Part shown: piece after piece, positions 28,783 to 37,509 of the stretch | How positions within the stretch are numbered: the stretch's first letter is position 1 | Layout of the letters: the number at the start of each line of letters is the position of its first letter | From: Pseudomonas sp. SORT22 | GTDB taxonomy: Bacteria; Pseudomonadota; Gammaproteobacteria; Pseudomonadales; Pseudomonadaceae | DNA: 64,000 nt | Reading direction: 5' to 3' | NCBI RefSeq assembly: GCF_018417635.1 | Contig: NZ_CP071007.1 | Span: forward strand, 5,642,501 to 5,706,500 | Translations under genes and position numbers: made by a program | The notes under the pieces: generated by a model | Told to the model about the DNA's origin: nothing | What the model saw: the letters and a program-made list of their open reading frames with translations, nothing else | Databases searched by the model: none

Positions 28783-29577
28783 TTACTTGATCAGACCATC
28801 CAGCGGCGACGACGCGCTGGCATAGAGTTTTTTCGGCATACGCCCGGCAAGGTAAGCCAGGCGGCCAGCGACAATGGCGTGTTTCATGGCTTCGGCCATC
28901 ATGACCGGCTGCTGTGCGTGCGCGATCGCCGAGTTCATCAGCACCGCCTCACAGCCCATTTCCATGGCGATGGTGGCGTCGGACGCGGTACCGACACCGG
29001 CATCGACCAGCACCGGGACTTTCGATTCTTCGAGGATGATCTGCAGGTTGTACGGGTTGCAGATCCCCAGGCCCGTACCGATCAGCCCGGCCAGTGGCAT
29101 TACCGCGATGCAACCGGCTTCGGCCAGCTGGCGGGCAATGATCGGGTCGTCACTGGTGTAGACCATCACGTCGAAACCGTCCTTGACCAGCACTTCGGCG
29201 GCCTTGAGGGTCTCGATCACGTTGGGGAACAGGGTCTTCTGGTCGGCCAGTACTTCGAGCTTGACCAGGTTGTGGCCATCGAGCAGCTCACGGGCCAGGC
29301 GGCAGGTGCGCACGGCTTCGACCGCGTCATAGCAGCCAGCGGTGTTCGGCAGGATGGTGTAGCGATCGGGCGGCAGCACGTCGAGCAGGTTCGGTTCGCC
29401 CGGGTTCTGGCCGATGTTGGTGCGGCGCACGGCAACCGTGACGATCTCGGTGCCGGAGGCCTCGATGGCCAGGCGGGTTTCTTCCAGGTCACGGTACTTG
29501 CCGGTGCCAACCAGCAGGCGCGACTGGAAGGTACGACCGGCCAGGGTGAAGGGCTTGTCGCTACGTACGTTGCTCAT
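28783..29577 (-). CDS. thiG: Thiazole synthase
   Basis: 264 residues, TIM barrel. Builds the thiazole phosphate of thiamine from deoxyxylulose phosphate, dehydroglycine and ThiS-thiocarboxylate. Motifs [12 protein letters not shown], the Lys-containing [16 protein letters not shown], and [21 protein letters not shown] are clear. thiS is directly upstream, so the sulfur carrier and synthase are co-expressed. Confidence 0.97.
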   Translation of the reverse strand: MSNVRSDKPFTLAGRTFQSRLLVGTGKYRDLEETRLAIEASGTEIVTVAVRRTNIGQNPGEPNLLDVLPPDRYTILPNTAGCYDAVEAVRTCRLARELLDGHNLVKLEVLADQKTLFPNVIETLKAAEVLVKDGFDVMVYTSDDPIIARQLAEAGCIAVMPLAGLIGTGLGICNPYNLQIILEESKVPVLVDAGVGTASDATIAMEMGCEAVLMNSAIAHAQQPVMMAEAMKHAIVAGRLAYLAGRMPKKLYASASSPLDGLIK

Positions 29578-29625
29578 CGGTAATCCTCTTGAAGGTTGAG
29601 GGACTTGCAGGTGAAGCGCGAAGGC

Positions 29626-29826
29626 CTAGCCGCCGCCAATGGCGTGCACCACTTCAACCTGGTCGCCGTCGTTCAGCGTGGTGACGTCGTGCTGGCTGCG
29701 CGGCACGATGTCCAGGTTGAGTTCGACCGCCACCCGGCGACCCGCCAGGTCAAGCCGGTTGAGCAGGGCCGCGACGCTTTCGCCATCGGGCAATTCGAAA
29801 GGTTCACCGTTCAGTTGAATGCGCAT
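29626..29826 (-). CDS. thiS: Sulfur carrier protein ThiS
   Basis: 66 residues from ATG 29826; an ATG 15 bases upstream is also in frame, and neither has a strong ribosome site. Ubiquitin-like fold ending in GDQVEVVHAIGGG. The C-terminal Gly-Gly is adenylated and thiocarboxylated to carry sulfur to ThiG. Confidence 0.93.
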   Translation of the reverse strand: MRIQLNGEPFELPDGESVAALLNRLDLAGRRVAVELNLDIVPRSQHDVTTLNDGDQVEVVHAIGGG

Positions 29827-29927
29827 GCGCACGGCCGCCATTATTTTTAGGGGCCCGCATTCTAGCCCTGATCAGGGCGCAAACCCAAGGCCGGGCCGCG
29901 CCATTCGTCTCGATCCGGACTCGCGGG

Positions 29928-30299
29928 TCAGCTCAGGCGCCAGGCTGCAAGGCCCAGGCACAGCCATCCGCCGAGAAACGCCAGGCCGCCAAAGGGAGTG
30001 ATGATACCGAGCTTGCCGATGCCGCTCAGGGTCAGCACATACAGGCTACCGGAAAACAGCAGGATCCCCAGGGTGAACAGACCACCGGCCCACCCGACCA
30101 GACGCCCGGGCAGGTGCACCGACAGCACTGCTACCGCGAGCAGGGCCAGGGCGTGTACCAGCTGGTAGGTGACGCCGGTATGAAAGATCGCCAGGTATTC
30201 GCTGCTCAGCCGGCCCTTGAGGCCATGGGCAGCAAAGGCGCCCAGGGCCACGCCGGTAAAGCCGAAAAACGCCGAAAGCAGCAGAAAACTACGCAGCAT
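29928..30299 (-). CDS. DUF423 (YgdD-like) small membrane protein
   Basis: 123 residues, four hydrophobic helices. Family features GVALGAFAAHGLKGRLS near the start and FSGSLYVL in the middle. Function unknown. It shares an upstream region with mtgA, which is divergent. Confidence 0.85.
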   Translation of the reverse strand: MLRSFLLLSAFFGFTGVALGAFAAHGLKGRLSSEYLAIFHTGVTYQLVHALALLAVAVLSVHLPGRLVGWAGGLFTLGILLFSGSLYVLTLSGIGKLGIITPFGGLAFLGGWLCLGLAAWRLS

Positions 30300-30329
30300 T
30301 GGGAAGACTCCTAGTCAGCACAGGGTCTG

Positions 30330-30335
30330 TATAAT
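30330..30335 (+). promoter_or_regulatory. Consensus -10 box for mtgA
   Basis: TATAAT 35 bases before the chosen mtgA start. An upstream in-frame ATG (30334) overlaps this box and is therefore an unlikely start. The -35 element is unclear. Confidence 0.45.
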
Positions 30336-30369
30336 GGCCCGCTCCATCGCTTCGGCCAAGCCATCGCCT

Positions 30370-31092
30370 ATGCTGTCTTCCATTTTCCGTCGCCTCACCC
30401 GTGCCCTGCTGTGGTTTGCCGCAGGCAGCGCCCTGCTGGTGCTGGTGTTTCGCTGGGTGCCGCCGCCCGGCACCGCCCTGATGGTCGAGCGCAAGGTCGA
30501 GTCCTGGGTCGATGGCCAGCCGATCGACTTGCAACGGGACTGGGAGCCGTGGGAGCGAATCTCCGATGAGCTGAAAGTGGCTGTGATTGCTGGCGAAGAC
30601 CAGAAGTTCGCCAACCACTGGGGCTTTGACTTCAACGCCATCCAGGCGGCGCTGGCCCATAACGAGCGCGGCGGCAGCATCCGCGGCGCCAGCACCTTGA
30701 GCCAGCAAGTGGCCAAGAACCAGTTCCTCTGGGCCGGCCGTAGCTGGTTGCGCAAGGGGCTCGAAGCCTGGTTCACCGCACTGATCGAGCTGCTATGGTC
30801 GAAAGAGCGGATTCTTGAGGTCTATCTCAACAGCGCCGAGTGGGGCGAAGGCGTGTTTGGTGCACAGGCGGCCGCCCGGCACCACTTCGGCGTCGATGCC
30901 AGCCAGCTTTCGCGCCAGCAGGCCAGCCTGCTGGCTGCGGTGCTGCCCAGCCCGCTGAACTGGAGCGCCAGCCGGCCCAGCACTTATGTGGCGCGACGCG
31001 CAGGCTGGATTCGCCAGCAGATGCGCCAGCTCGGCGGTAACAGCTACCTGGCCCAGCTGGACAGCCCACGTCGGGCACCTTGGAAGCAATAA
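30370..31092 (+). CDS. mtgA: Monofunctional biosynthetic peptidoglycan transglycosylase
   Basis: 240 residues from ATG 30370. GT51 enzyme polymerising glycan strands from lipid II at the inner membrane. One N-terminal helix (about 12-30), then the catalytic AGEDQKFANHWGFD with its glutamate, and GASTLSQQVAKNQFLW and SKERILEVYLNSAEWGEGVFG. There is no transpeptidase domain. A strong terminator follows directly. Confidence 0.95.
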   Translation: MLSSIFRRLTRALLWFAAGSALLVLVFRWVPPPGTALMVERKVESWVDGQPIDLQRDWEPWERISDELKVAVIAGEDQKFANHWGFDFNAIQAALAHNERGGSIRGASTLSQQVAKNQFLWAGRSWLRKGLEAWFTALIELLWSKERILEVYLNSAEWGEGVFGAQAAARHHFGVDASQLSRQQASLLAAVLPSPLNWSASRPSTYVARRAGWIRQQMRQLGGNSYLAQLDSPRRAPWKQ

Positions 31093-31127
31093 AAAACCCG
31101 GCAAAGCGCACGCTTTGCCGGGTTTTT
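31092..31127 (+). terminator. Terminator after mtgA
   Basis: A long GC-rich stem (ACCCGGCAAAGCG paired with CGCTTTGCCGGGT) flanked by A and T runs starts at the mtgA stop. It can also serve the convergent DUF1993 gene. Confidence 0.88.
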
Positions 31128-31155
31128 ACTGCATGCCCATTACTGGGTAAACGTT

Positions 31156-31665
31156 TTAGAACGCGCCCATGTAGTCACGCTTGCCCACTTCTACACCGTT
31201 GTGACGCAGGATTGCGTAGGTGGTGGTGACGTGGAAGAAGAATTGCGGCAGGCCGTAGGTCAGCAAATAGGCCTGGCCACTGAAGCGCTTCTCTTTCGGC
31301 GTGCCCGGACGGGTCACGATTTCAATGCCTTCCTTGCCGTCGATCTGCGCCGGCGCAATGCCGTCCAGGAAAGCCAGGACCTTGCTGATCAGCGCTTGCA
31401 GCTCGGCAAAGGTGGTTTCGCTGTCATCGTATTTCGGCAACTCGACCTCAGCCAGGCGCGCCGAAACGCCCTTGGCGAAATCAACAGCGATCTGCACCTG
31501 GCGAACCAGCGGAAACATATCCGGATACAGGCGAGCCTGGAGGAAAACGCTTGGATCAATGTTTTTCGCCGTGGCGTGAGCTTCGGCCTTGTTCAGCACA
31601 TCACTCAAGGCGTTGAGCATTTGCTTGAAGACAGGAACAGAAGCGGCATACAAGGAAATGGTCAT
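31156..31665 (-). CDS. DUF1993 family protein
   Basis: 169 residues, mostly helical, no signal peptide. It matches the DUF1993 family (DinB-like four-helix fold) in its N-terminal SVPVFKQMLNALSDVLNKAEAHA and C-terminal QFFFHVTTTYAILRHNGVEVGKRDYMG. Function unknown. It stands alone between terminators. Confidence 0.8.
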   Translation of the reverse strand: MTISLYAASVPVFKQMLNALSDVLNKAEAHATAKNIDPSVFLQARLYPDMFPLVRQVQIAVDFAKGVSARLAEVELPKYDDSETTFAELQALISKVLAFLDGIAPAQIDGKEGIEIVTRPGTPKEKRFSGQAYLLTYGLPQFFFHVTTTYAILRHNGVEVGKRDYMGAF

Positions 31666-31697
31666 AGCAGTCTCGACAAGGGTGGCGGAGAATCATG

Positions 31698-31725
31698 AAA
31701 AAGCCCCGACACGTCGGGGCTTTTT
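31698..31725. terminator. Terminator after rpoH
   Basis: An 8-bp stem GCCCCGAC/GTCGGGGC with a 2-base centre, A run before and T run after. It sits 20 bases past the rpoH stop on the minus strand. Confidence 0.85.
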
Positions 31726-31745
31726 GGGTATTGCCGTTTCGCGGC

Positions 31746-32600
31746 TCAGATCGCGATCAAGGCTTTGACCTTGTTCATCGCGTTCTTTTCCAGCTGGCGG
31801 ATCCGCTCGGCGGACACGCTGTATTTCTCGGCCAGGTCATGCAGGGTGGCCTTTTCCTCGGCCAGCCAGCGCTGATAGAGAATATCGCGGCTGCGGTCAT
31901 CCAGGCCTTGCAGGGCTTCGTGCAGGTTGCTGGTGGAGTTGTCACTCCAGTCGGCATCCTCCAGTTGACGCGCAGGGTCGTAACGGTGGTCTTCCAGGTA
32001 GTTGGCCGGCGACTGGAATGCACTGTCGTCGTCGGCTTCACTGGCCGGGTCGAAGGCCATGTCCTGACCGGTCAGGCGGCTCTCCATTTCACGCACTTCA
32101 CGCGGTTCGACACCCAGGCTTTCGGCGACACGATGAACTTCATCGTTGTTCAGCCAGGCTAGGCGTTTTTTCTGGCTGCGCAGGTTGAAGAACAGCTTGC
32201 GCTGGGCCTTGGTGGTCGCCACCTTGACGATGCGCCAGTTACGCAGGATGAACTCGTGAATCTCGGCCTTGATCCAGTGCACTGCAAAGGACACCAGGCG
32301 CACGCCCATTTCCGGGTTGAAGCGCTTGACCGCTTTCATCAGGCCAACGTTGCCTTCCTGAATCAGGTCGGCCTGGGCCAGCCCGTAGCCGGAATAGCTG
32401 CGAGCGATGTGTACAACAAAACGCAGGTGGGCGAGCACCATCTGCCGAGCCGCCCCAAGATCCTGCTCATAGTAGAGACTCTCGGCCAGTTCACGCTCCT
32501 GCTCGGGCGTCAGCAATGGAATGCTGTTGACCGTGTGCACATAGGCTTCCAGGTTTGCGCCGGGAACCAGGGCATAGGCAGGTTGCAACGAAGTGGTCAT
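31746..32600 (-). CDS. rpoH: RNA polymerase heat-shock sigma factor (sigma-32)
   Basis: 284 residues from ATG 32600. Directs transcription of chaperone and protease genes. Region 2 is seen in [39 protein letters not shown]; the RpoH box [14 protein letters not shown] and region 4 ([27 protein letters not shown]) are intact. The leader begins with a short hairpin and has a sigma-E-like promoter. It is last in the conserved ftsY-ftsE-ftsX-rpoH run. Confidence 0.98.
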   Translation of the reverse strand: MTTSLQPAYALVPGANLEAYVHTVNSIPLLTPEQERELAESLYYEQDLGAARQMVLAHLRFVVHIARSYSGYGLAQADLIQEGNVGLMKAVKRFNPEMGVRLVSFAVHWIKAEIHEFILRNWRIVKVATTKAQRKLFFNLRSQKKRLAWLNNDEVHRVAESLGVEPREVREMESRLTGQDMAFDPASEADDDSAFQSPANYLEDHRYDPARQLEDADWSDNSTSNLHEALQGLDDRSRDILYQRWLAEEKATLHDLAEKYSVSAERIRQLEKNAMNKVKALIAI

Positions 32601-32648
32601 ACGAAAAAACCTCCGACTCACTAAACTCGTGCCAAAGGCACTGCCAAC

Positions 32649-32675
32649 ATTGACCGGGAACCGCGAAACAAGTTC
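32649..32675 (-). promoter_or_regulatory. AlgU/sigma-E-like promoter of rpoH
   Basis: On the minus strand GAACTT (32675-32670) is followed after 16 bases by TCAAT (32653-32649), placing a transcript start about 40 bases before the rpoH ATG. Control of rpoH by the envelope-stress sigma factor is known in Proteobacteria. A 5-bp hairpin (32629-32641) would form at the very 5' end of this transcript. Confidence 0.45.
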
Positions 32676-32712
32676 CCTAAAAATGAAAAGAGTCAATACC
32701 AGCAAAAAGACA

Positions 32713-33744
32713 CTATCGCGGTGCAAGCTCGCTCAAGTGGCGGGCGACCGCAATCCAAGCACCGATATACCCTAACAACACCGCCCCAAGCAAGAGGGAC
32801 AGACCATCGGCTGACGGAACCCCGGCCAAGGCAAAATCACTGCCGTACAGCCCGGAGAGCCCGATAACCGCGTCGTTCAGCCAGTTCAGGCCAAACGCCA
32901 GCACGCCCCAGGCCAATACCCCGGCACCCAGGCCATACAAGGCGCCCATGTACAGGAAAGGCCGGCGCACATAGCTGTCGGTGCCGCCGACCAGCTTGAT
33001 CACCTCGATCTCGGTGCGGCGGTTCTCGATGTGCAGGCGAATTGTGTTACCAATTACCAAAAGCAGCGCCGAGACCAGCAAGACGGTCAGGCCGAAGACA
33101 AAGCGGTCGCCCAGTTTGAGAATCGCCGCCAGGCGCTCGACCCACACCAGGTCCAGTTGCGCGGCTTCGACCTTGGGCAGCTCGGCCAGGCGCTGACGCA
33201 GGGCTTCCAGCGCCGGCTTGTCGACCTCTGCGGGAGTCACCACCACGACCCCAGGCAACGGGTTCTCCGGCAGTTCGCGCAGGGCTTCGCCCAGGCCGGA
33301 CTGCTGCTGGAACTCGTTGAGGGCCTGCTCGCGGCTGACGTATTCGGCCTCGGCAACCCCTGGCAAACCTTTGATCTGCTCGCGCAAGGCTTCGCCGTCG
33401 TGGCTGCTGGCATCGAGCTTCAAGTACAGGGAAATCTGCGCCGCGCGCTGCCACGAGCCACCCAGGCGCTCGACGTTGCTCAGCAGCAACGACAGGCCCA
33501 TGGGCAGGCTCAGGGCCACGGCCATCACCAGGCAGGTAAAGAAGCTGCCGATCGGCTGCTTGCCCAGGCGCCGCAGGCTGTCGAGCAGGCTTGAGCGGTG
33601 GCTTTCCAGCCAGGCGTGCAGCAGGGTACGGAAATCCGGGCCGTCATCGTCGTGGCCGCCGCCGGTTTTTTTCTTTTCCGGCGCAGGGTCAGCGGCTTTT
33701 GGCGCTACCCGCTCGGAAACCTTGGGACTGCGTGTCGCACTCAT
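32713..33744 (-). CDS. ftsX: Cell-division protein FtsX (ABC permease-like)
   Basis: 343 residues. Inner-membrane partner of FtsE that signals to septal hydrolases. A long charged cytoplasmic N-terminus precedes helix 1 (about 64-90), a large periplasmic loop ([17 protein letters not shown] region), then three helices with [22 protein letters not shown] between. Overlaps ftsE by 4 bases (ATGA). Confidence 0.96.
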   Translation of the reverse strand: MSATRSPKVSERVAPKAADPAPEKKKTGGGHDDDGPDFRTLLHAWLESHRSSLLDSLRRLGKQPIGSFFTCLVMAVALSLPMGLSLLLSNVERLGGSWQRAAQISLYLKLDASSHDGEALREQIKGLPGVAEAEYVSREQALNEFQQQSGLGEALRELPENPLPGVVVVTPAEVDKPALEALRQRLAELPKVEAAQLDLVWVERLAAILKLGDRFVFGLTVLLVSALLLVIGNTIRLHIENRRTEIEVIKLVGGTDSYVRRPFLYMGALYGLGAGVLAWGVLAFGLNWLNDAVIGLSGLYGSDFALAGVPSADGLSLLLGAVLLGYIGAWIAVARHLSELAPR

Positions 33745-34412
33745 TGCCCGGCCTCCCCATCGCCGATCAAGCGGCCGCGCTGCAGGGTCAGCATGCGATG
33801 GCGCATGCGCGCGATCAGCGCCAGGTCGTGACTGGCGATCAGTACGCTGGTGCCCAGGCGGTTGATATCTTCGAAAACGCCCATGATCTCCGCGGCCAGG
33901 CGCGGGTCGAGGTTACCGGTGGGTTCGTCCGCCAGCAGCAAGGCCGGGCGGTGAACGATGGCGCGGGCAATGCCGACGCGCTGCTGCTGGCCGGTAGACA
34001 GGTCACCCGGGTACAGCTCGGCCTTGTCCGACAGGGCCACGCGCTCGAGCGCCGAGTCGACCCGCTTGGCCACTTCGGCCTTGGACAAGCCGAGGATCTG
34101 CAGCGGCAGGGCGACGTTGTTGAATACGGTACGGTCGAACAGCAACTGGTGGTTCTGGAACACCACGCCGATCTGCCGGCGCAGGAACGGGATTTGCGCG
34201 TTGCTGATCTGCCCCAGGTCCTGCCCGGCCAGCAGCAGCTTGCCGCTGGTAGGGCGTTCCATGGCCAGCAGCAGGCGCAGCAGAGTACTTTTGCCGGCGC
34301 CGGAATGGCCGGTCACGAACAGGAATTCGCCCCGACGCACCCGAAAACTCAACTCATGCAGGCCAACGTGACCATTGGGGTAGCGCTTGGCGACCTGTTC
34401 GAATCGAATCAT
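33741..34412 (-). CDS. ftsE: Cell-division ATP-binding protein FtsE
   Basis: 223 residues, ABC ATPase. Walker A GHSGAGKST, signature LSTGQQQRVGIARAI, Walker B ALLLADEPTGNLD. It powers FtsX at the septal ring. It overlaps both ftsY and ftsX by ATGA, a translationally coupled trio. Confidence 0.97.
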   Translation of the reverse strand: MIRFEQVAKRYPNGHVGLHELSFRVRRGEFLFVTGHSGAGKSTLLRLLLAMERPTSGKLLLAGQDLGQISNAQIPFLRRQIGVVFQNHQLLFDRTVFNNVALPLQILGLSKAEVAKRVDSALERVALSDKAELYPGDLSTGQQQRVGIARAIVHRPALLLADEPTGNLDPRLAAEIMGVFEDINRLGTSVLIASHDLALIARMRHRMLTLQRGRLIGDGEAGQ

Positions 34413-35923
34413 GGATGCTCCCGCTCGGCAAACAGTGCTTTCACGAAGGGTTCGGCTTCGAAGGTGCGCAGATCGTCAATCCCTTCGCCCACGCCAATAT
34501 AGCGGATCGGCAGGCCGAACTGCTTGGCCAGGGCAAAGATCACCCCACCCTTGGCGGTACCGTCGAGCTTGGTCAGGGCCAGGCCGGTCAGTTCAACGCT
34601 CTGGTTGAAGTGCTTGGCCTGGTTGATGGCGTTCTGGCCAGTACCGGCGTCGAGCACCAGCAGCACCTCGTGCGGCGCGTCGGCATCGAGCTTGCCAATG
34701 ACCCGGCGAACCTTCTTCAGCTCTTCCATCAGGTTGTCTTTGGTGTGCAGGCGGCCGGCGGTGTCGGCGATCAGCACATCGATGTTACGGGCCTTGGCGG
34801 CTTGCACGGCGTCGAAGATAACCGAAGCCGAATCGGCACCGGTGTGCTGGGCGATGACCGGGATCTGGTTACGCTCGCCCCAGACCTGCAACTGCTCGAC
34901 CGCTGCGGCGCGGAAGGTGTCACCCGCGGCGAGCATGACCTTCTTGCCTTCAAGCTGCAGCTTCTTCGCCAGCTTGCCGATGGTGGTGGTCTTGCCGGCG
35001 CCATTGACGCCGACCACGAGGATCACGAACGGCTTGCTCTGGGCTTGAATGTGCAGCGGTTGCTCGACCGGCTTGAGCAGGTCGGCCAGCTCGTCTTGCA
35101 GCGACTTGTACAGCGCGTCGCTGTCGGCCAGCTGCTTGCGCGCGACCTTCTGGGTCAGACTCTGGACGATAACCGAGGTGGCTTCGACGCCAACATCGGC
35201 GGTCAGCAGGCGGGTTTCGATTTCATCAAGCAGGTCGTCATCGATGGCCTTCTTGCCGAGGAACAGGCTGGCCATGCCTTCGCCAATGCTGGCGCTGGTC
35301 TTCGACAGGCCCTGCTTGAGGCGGGCAAAGAAGCCGCCCTTGCTCTCTTCGCTGCGCACAGGTGCGGCTGGCTCGGCCGGGGCTGGCTCGGCAACCGGAA
35401 CTGGCGCTGCAACAGCAGCAACTACAGGTACAGGCTCGGGTTCGGGCACTACCACTGGTTCCGGCGCTACAACCGGCTCAGGTGCAACCACCACCGGCTC
35501 AGGCGCGATGAACACTGGCTCAACCACTGGCGCGGGAGCAGGCTCCTGGCGCGGCGGAATCGGCGGCGGTGTGTGTGGCTCAAGGTCGGCGACCAGGGCA
35601 ACCGGCTCTTCCGGCACGGGCAGCACCAGGCCGACGGGCGCTGCGGGCTGGACCTCGACCGGCGCCGCAACGGGCGCAACGGCAGCGGGCTCTGGAACAG
35701 CAACCGGTGCAGGCGCAACAACAGGTGCTGCAGCCACCTCGACCGGGGCAACGGCAGCCGGCGTTTCGACCGGCAACGCAGCCGGTTGCTCCGCTTCAGC
35801 CGGAATGGGGTTTTGCGGCTGTTCGGCTACGGGTTGCTGCGGTTTTTTGCGCAACCAGCCGAACAGGCCTTTCTTTTCACCAGCCGCGGCCGGCGTCTTT
35901 TTGTCGTCGTTGGAACCAAACAT
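34409..35923 (-). CDS. ftsY: Signal recognition particle receptor FtsY
   Basis: 504 residues. The C-terminal NG GTPase domain has GVNGAGKTTTIGKLA, DTFRAAAVEQLQ, DTAGRLHTK and TKLDGTAKGG and receives SRP-ribosome complexes at the membrane. The first 190 residues or so are an acidic, Pro/Ala/Val/Glu-rich low-complexity A region (repeated PEPVV-type units), much richer in repeats than the NG part. First gene of ftsYEX-rpoH. Confidence 0.97.
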   Translation of the reverse strand: MFGSNDDKKTPAAAGEKKGLFGWLRKKPQQPVAEQPQNPIPAEAEQPAALPVETPAAVAPVEVAAAPVVAPAPVAVPEPAAVAPVAAPVEVQPAAPVGLVLPVPEEPVALVADLEPHTPPPIPPRQEPAPAPVVEPVFIAPEPVVVAPEPVVAPEPVVVPEPEPVPVVAAVAAPVPVAEPAPAEPAAPVRSEESKGGFFARLKQGLSKTSASIGEGMASLFLGKKAIDDDLLDEIETRLLTADVGVEATSVIVQSLTQKVARKQLADSDALYKSLQDELADLLKPVEQPLHIQAQSKPFVILVVGVNGAGKTTTIGKLAKKLQLEGKKVMLAAGDTFRAAAVEQLQVWGERNQIPVIAQHTGADSASVIFDAVQAAKARNIDVLIADTAGRLHTKDNLMEELKKVRRVIGKLDADAPHEVLLVLDAGTGQNAINQAKHFNQSVELTGLALTKLDGTAKGGVIFALAKQFGLPIRYIGVGEGIDDLRTFEAEPFVKALFAEREHP

Positions 35924-36153
35924 GGAAGACGGCTATCTCAGGGTAGCGATGCGCCACTGCGGCGCTTCTTAAATTCTTTTAACGCAGAACAGTCTACTTT
36001 TAATCCGGCTCGTTCTTGCGCAGCATTTTGTCATCAAGCCTTCGGGCTGGTTCCATGACAGGCATGGTCCTCAGGCAACCGGATCAGTATCCTAGCACCT
36101 CCAAGCCCGCCGACGCTAAGACCACGCGGGCAGTCCTACAGGTTAAACAACGT

Positions 36154-37509
36154 ATGAATGCTCTAGCCCGCCGCGCCGCTGGCCTGTTGCTCAGCACAGT
36201 TTGTCTGCCGTTCGCGGCCTTCGCCGCCGATACGCAACCCACCCACGAATTCATTCTCGACAACGGCCTGAAAGTGGTCGTGCGCGAGGACCACCGGGCG
36301 CCGGTGGTGGTCTCGCAGATCTGGTACAAGGTCGGTTCGACCTACGAATCACCGGGCCAGACCGGCCTTTCCCATGCCCTGGAACACATGATGTTCAAAG
36401 GCAGCGAGAAGCTCGGCCCTGGCGAAGCCTCGCGCATCCTGCGCGACCTGGGCGCCGAAGAGAACGCTTTCACCAGCGACGACTACACCGCTTATTACCA
36501 GGTACTGGCCCGCGACCGCCTGCCGGTGGCCCTGGAGCTTGAAGCCGACCGCATGGCCAGCCTGCGCCTGCCGGCCGACGAGTTCAGCCGCGAGATCGAG
36601 GTCATCAAGGAAGAGCGCCGCCTGCGCACCGACGACCAGCCCAACGCCAAGGCCTTCGAGCTGTTCAGCGCCATGGCTTTTCCGGCCAGCAGCTACCGCA
36701 CCCCGACCATCGGCTGGATGGCAGACCTTGACCGCATGAAGGTCGAGGAACTGCGCCACTGGTACGAGTCCTGGTACGTGCCGAACAACGCCACCCTGGT
36801 GGTGGTTGGCGATGTCACCGTCGACGAGGTCAAGGGCCTGGCCCAGCGCTTCTTCGGCGCCATCCCGAAACGCGCGGTGCCACCGGCCAAGCTGCCACTC
36901 GAACTGGCCGAGCCGGGCCTGCGGGAAACCACCCTGCATGTGCAAACCCAGCTGCCGAGCCTGATCTACGGTTTCAACACCCCGGGCCTGGCCACCGCCA
37001 AGGACCCGCGCAGCGTGCACGCCCTGCGGCTGATCTCGGCATTGCTCGACGGCGGCTACAGCGCGCGCCTGCCAAGCCGCCTGGAGCGCGGCCAGGAGCT
37101 GGTCACCGGGGCGTCGTCGAGCTACAACCCGTTCACCCGCGGCGACAGCCTGTTCGTGATCTCGGCCATGCCGAACCTGCAAAAGCACAAGACCCTGGCC
37201 GACGTCGAAGCCGGTATCTGGAAGCTGCTCGACGAGCTGAAAACCACCCCGCCGTCGGCTGAAGAGCTTGAGCGCGTACGTGCCCAGGTCATCGCCGGGC
37301 TGGTCTACGACCGTGACTCGATCAGCAGCCAGGCCACCGCCATCGGCCAACTGGAAACCGTCGGCCTGTCGTGGAAACTGATCGACAGCGAGCTGGACGA
37401 GCTCAAAAGCGTGACCCCGGCCGACATCCAGAACGCCGCCCGTACTTATTTCACCCATGAACGCCTGAGCGTTGCCCATGTACTGCCCGAGGAGAACGCT
37501 CATGAGTGA
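36154..37509 (+). CDS. M16 zinc protease, catalytic subunit (pair 1)
   Basis: 451 residues from ATG 36154, after a signal peptide ending AAFAADT. Pitrilysin-family inverted zinc motif HALEH in GLSHALEHMMFKG, with the downstream glutamate in EVIKEERRLRTDD. The length is half that of a full pitrilysin, so it is a subunit of a two-chain M16B enzyme. The partner gene overlaps by 8 bases. Periplasmic location is likely; the substrate is unknown. Divergent from ftsY. Confidence 0.9.
   Translation: MNALARRAAGLLLSTVCLPFAAFAADTQPTHEFILDNGLKVVVREDHRAPVVVSQIWYKVGSTYESPGQTGLSHALEHMMFKGSEKLGPGEASRILRDLGAEENAFTSDDYTAYYQVLARDRLPVALELEADRMASLRLPADEFSREIEVIKEERRLRTDDQPNAKAFELFSAMAFPASSYRTPTIGWMADLDRMKVEELRHWYESWYVPNNATLVVVGDVTVDEVKGLAQRFFGAIPKRAVPPAKLPLELAEPGLRETTLHVQTQLPSLIYGFNTPGLATAKDPRSVHALRLISALLDGGYSARLPSRLERGQELVTGASSSYNPFTRGDSLFVISAMPNLQKHKTLADVEAGIWKLLDELKTTPPSAEELERVRAQVIAGLVYDRDSISSQATAIGQLETVGLSWKLIDSELDELKSVTPADIQNAARTYFTHERLSVAHVLPEENAHE

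Noticed and set aside
35467..35923. The Pro/Ala/Val/Glu repeats in ftsY as a mobile or recombined insertion
   Set aside because: Low-complexity acidic A regions are normal in FtsY of many Proteobacteria. The frame is intact and flanked by ordinary sequence.
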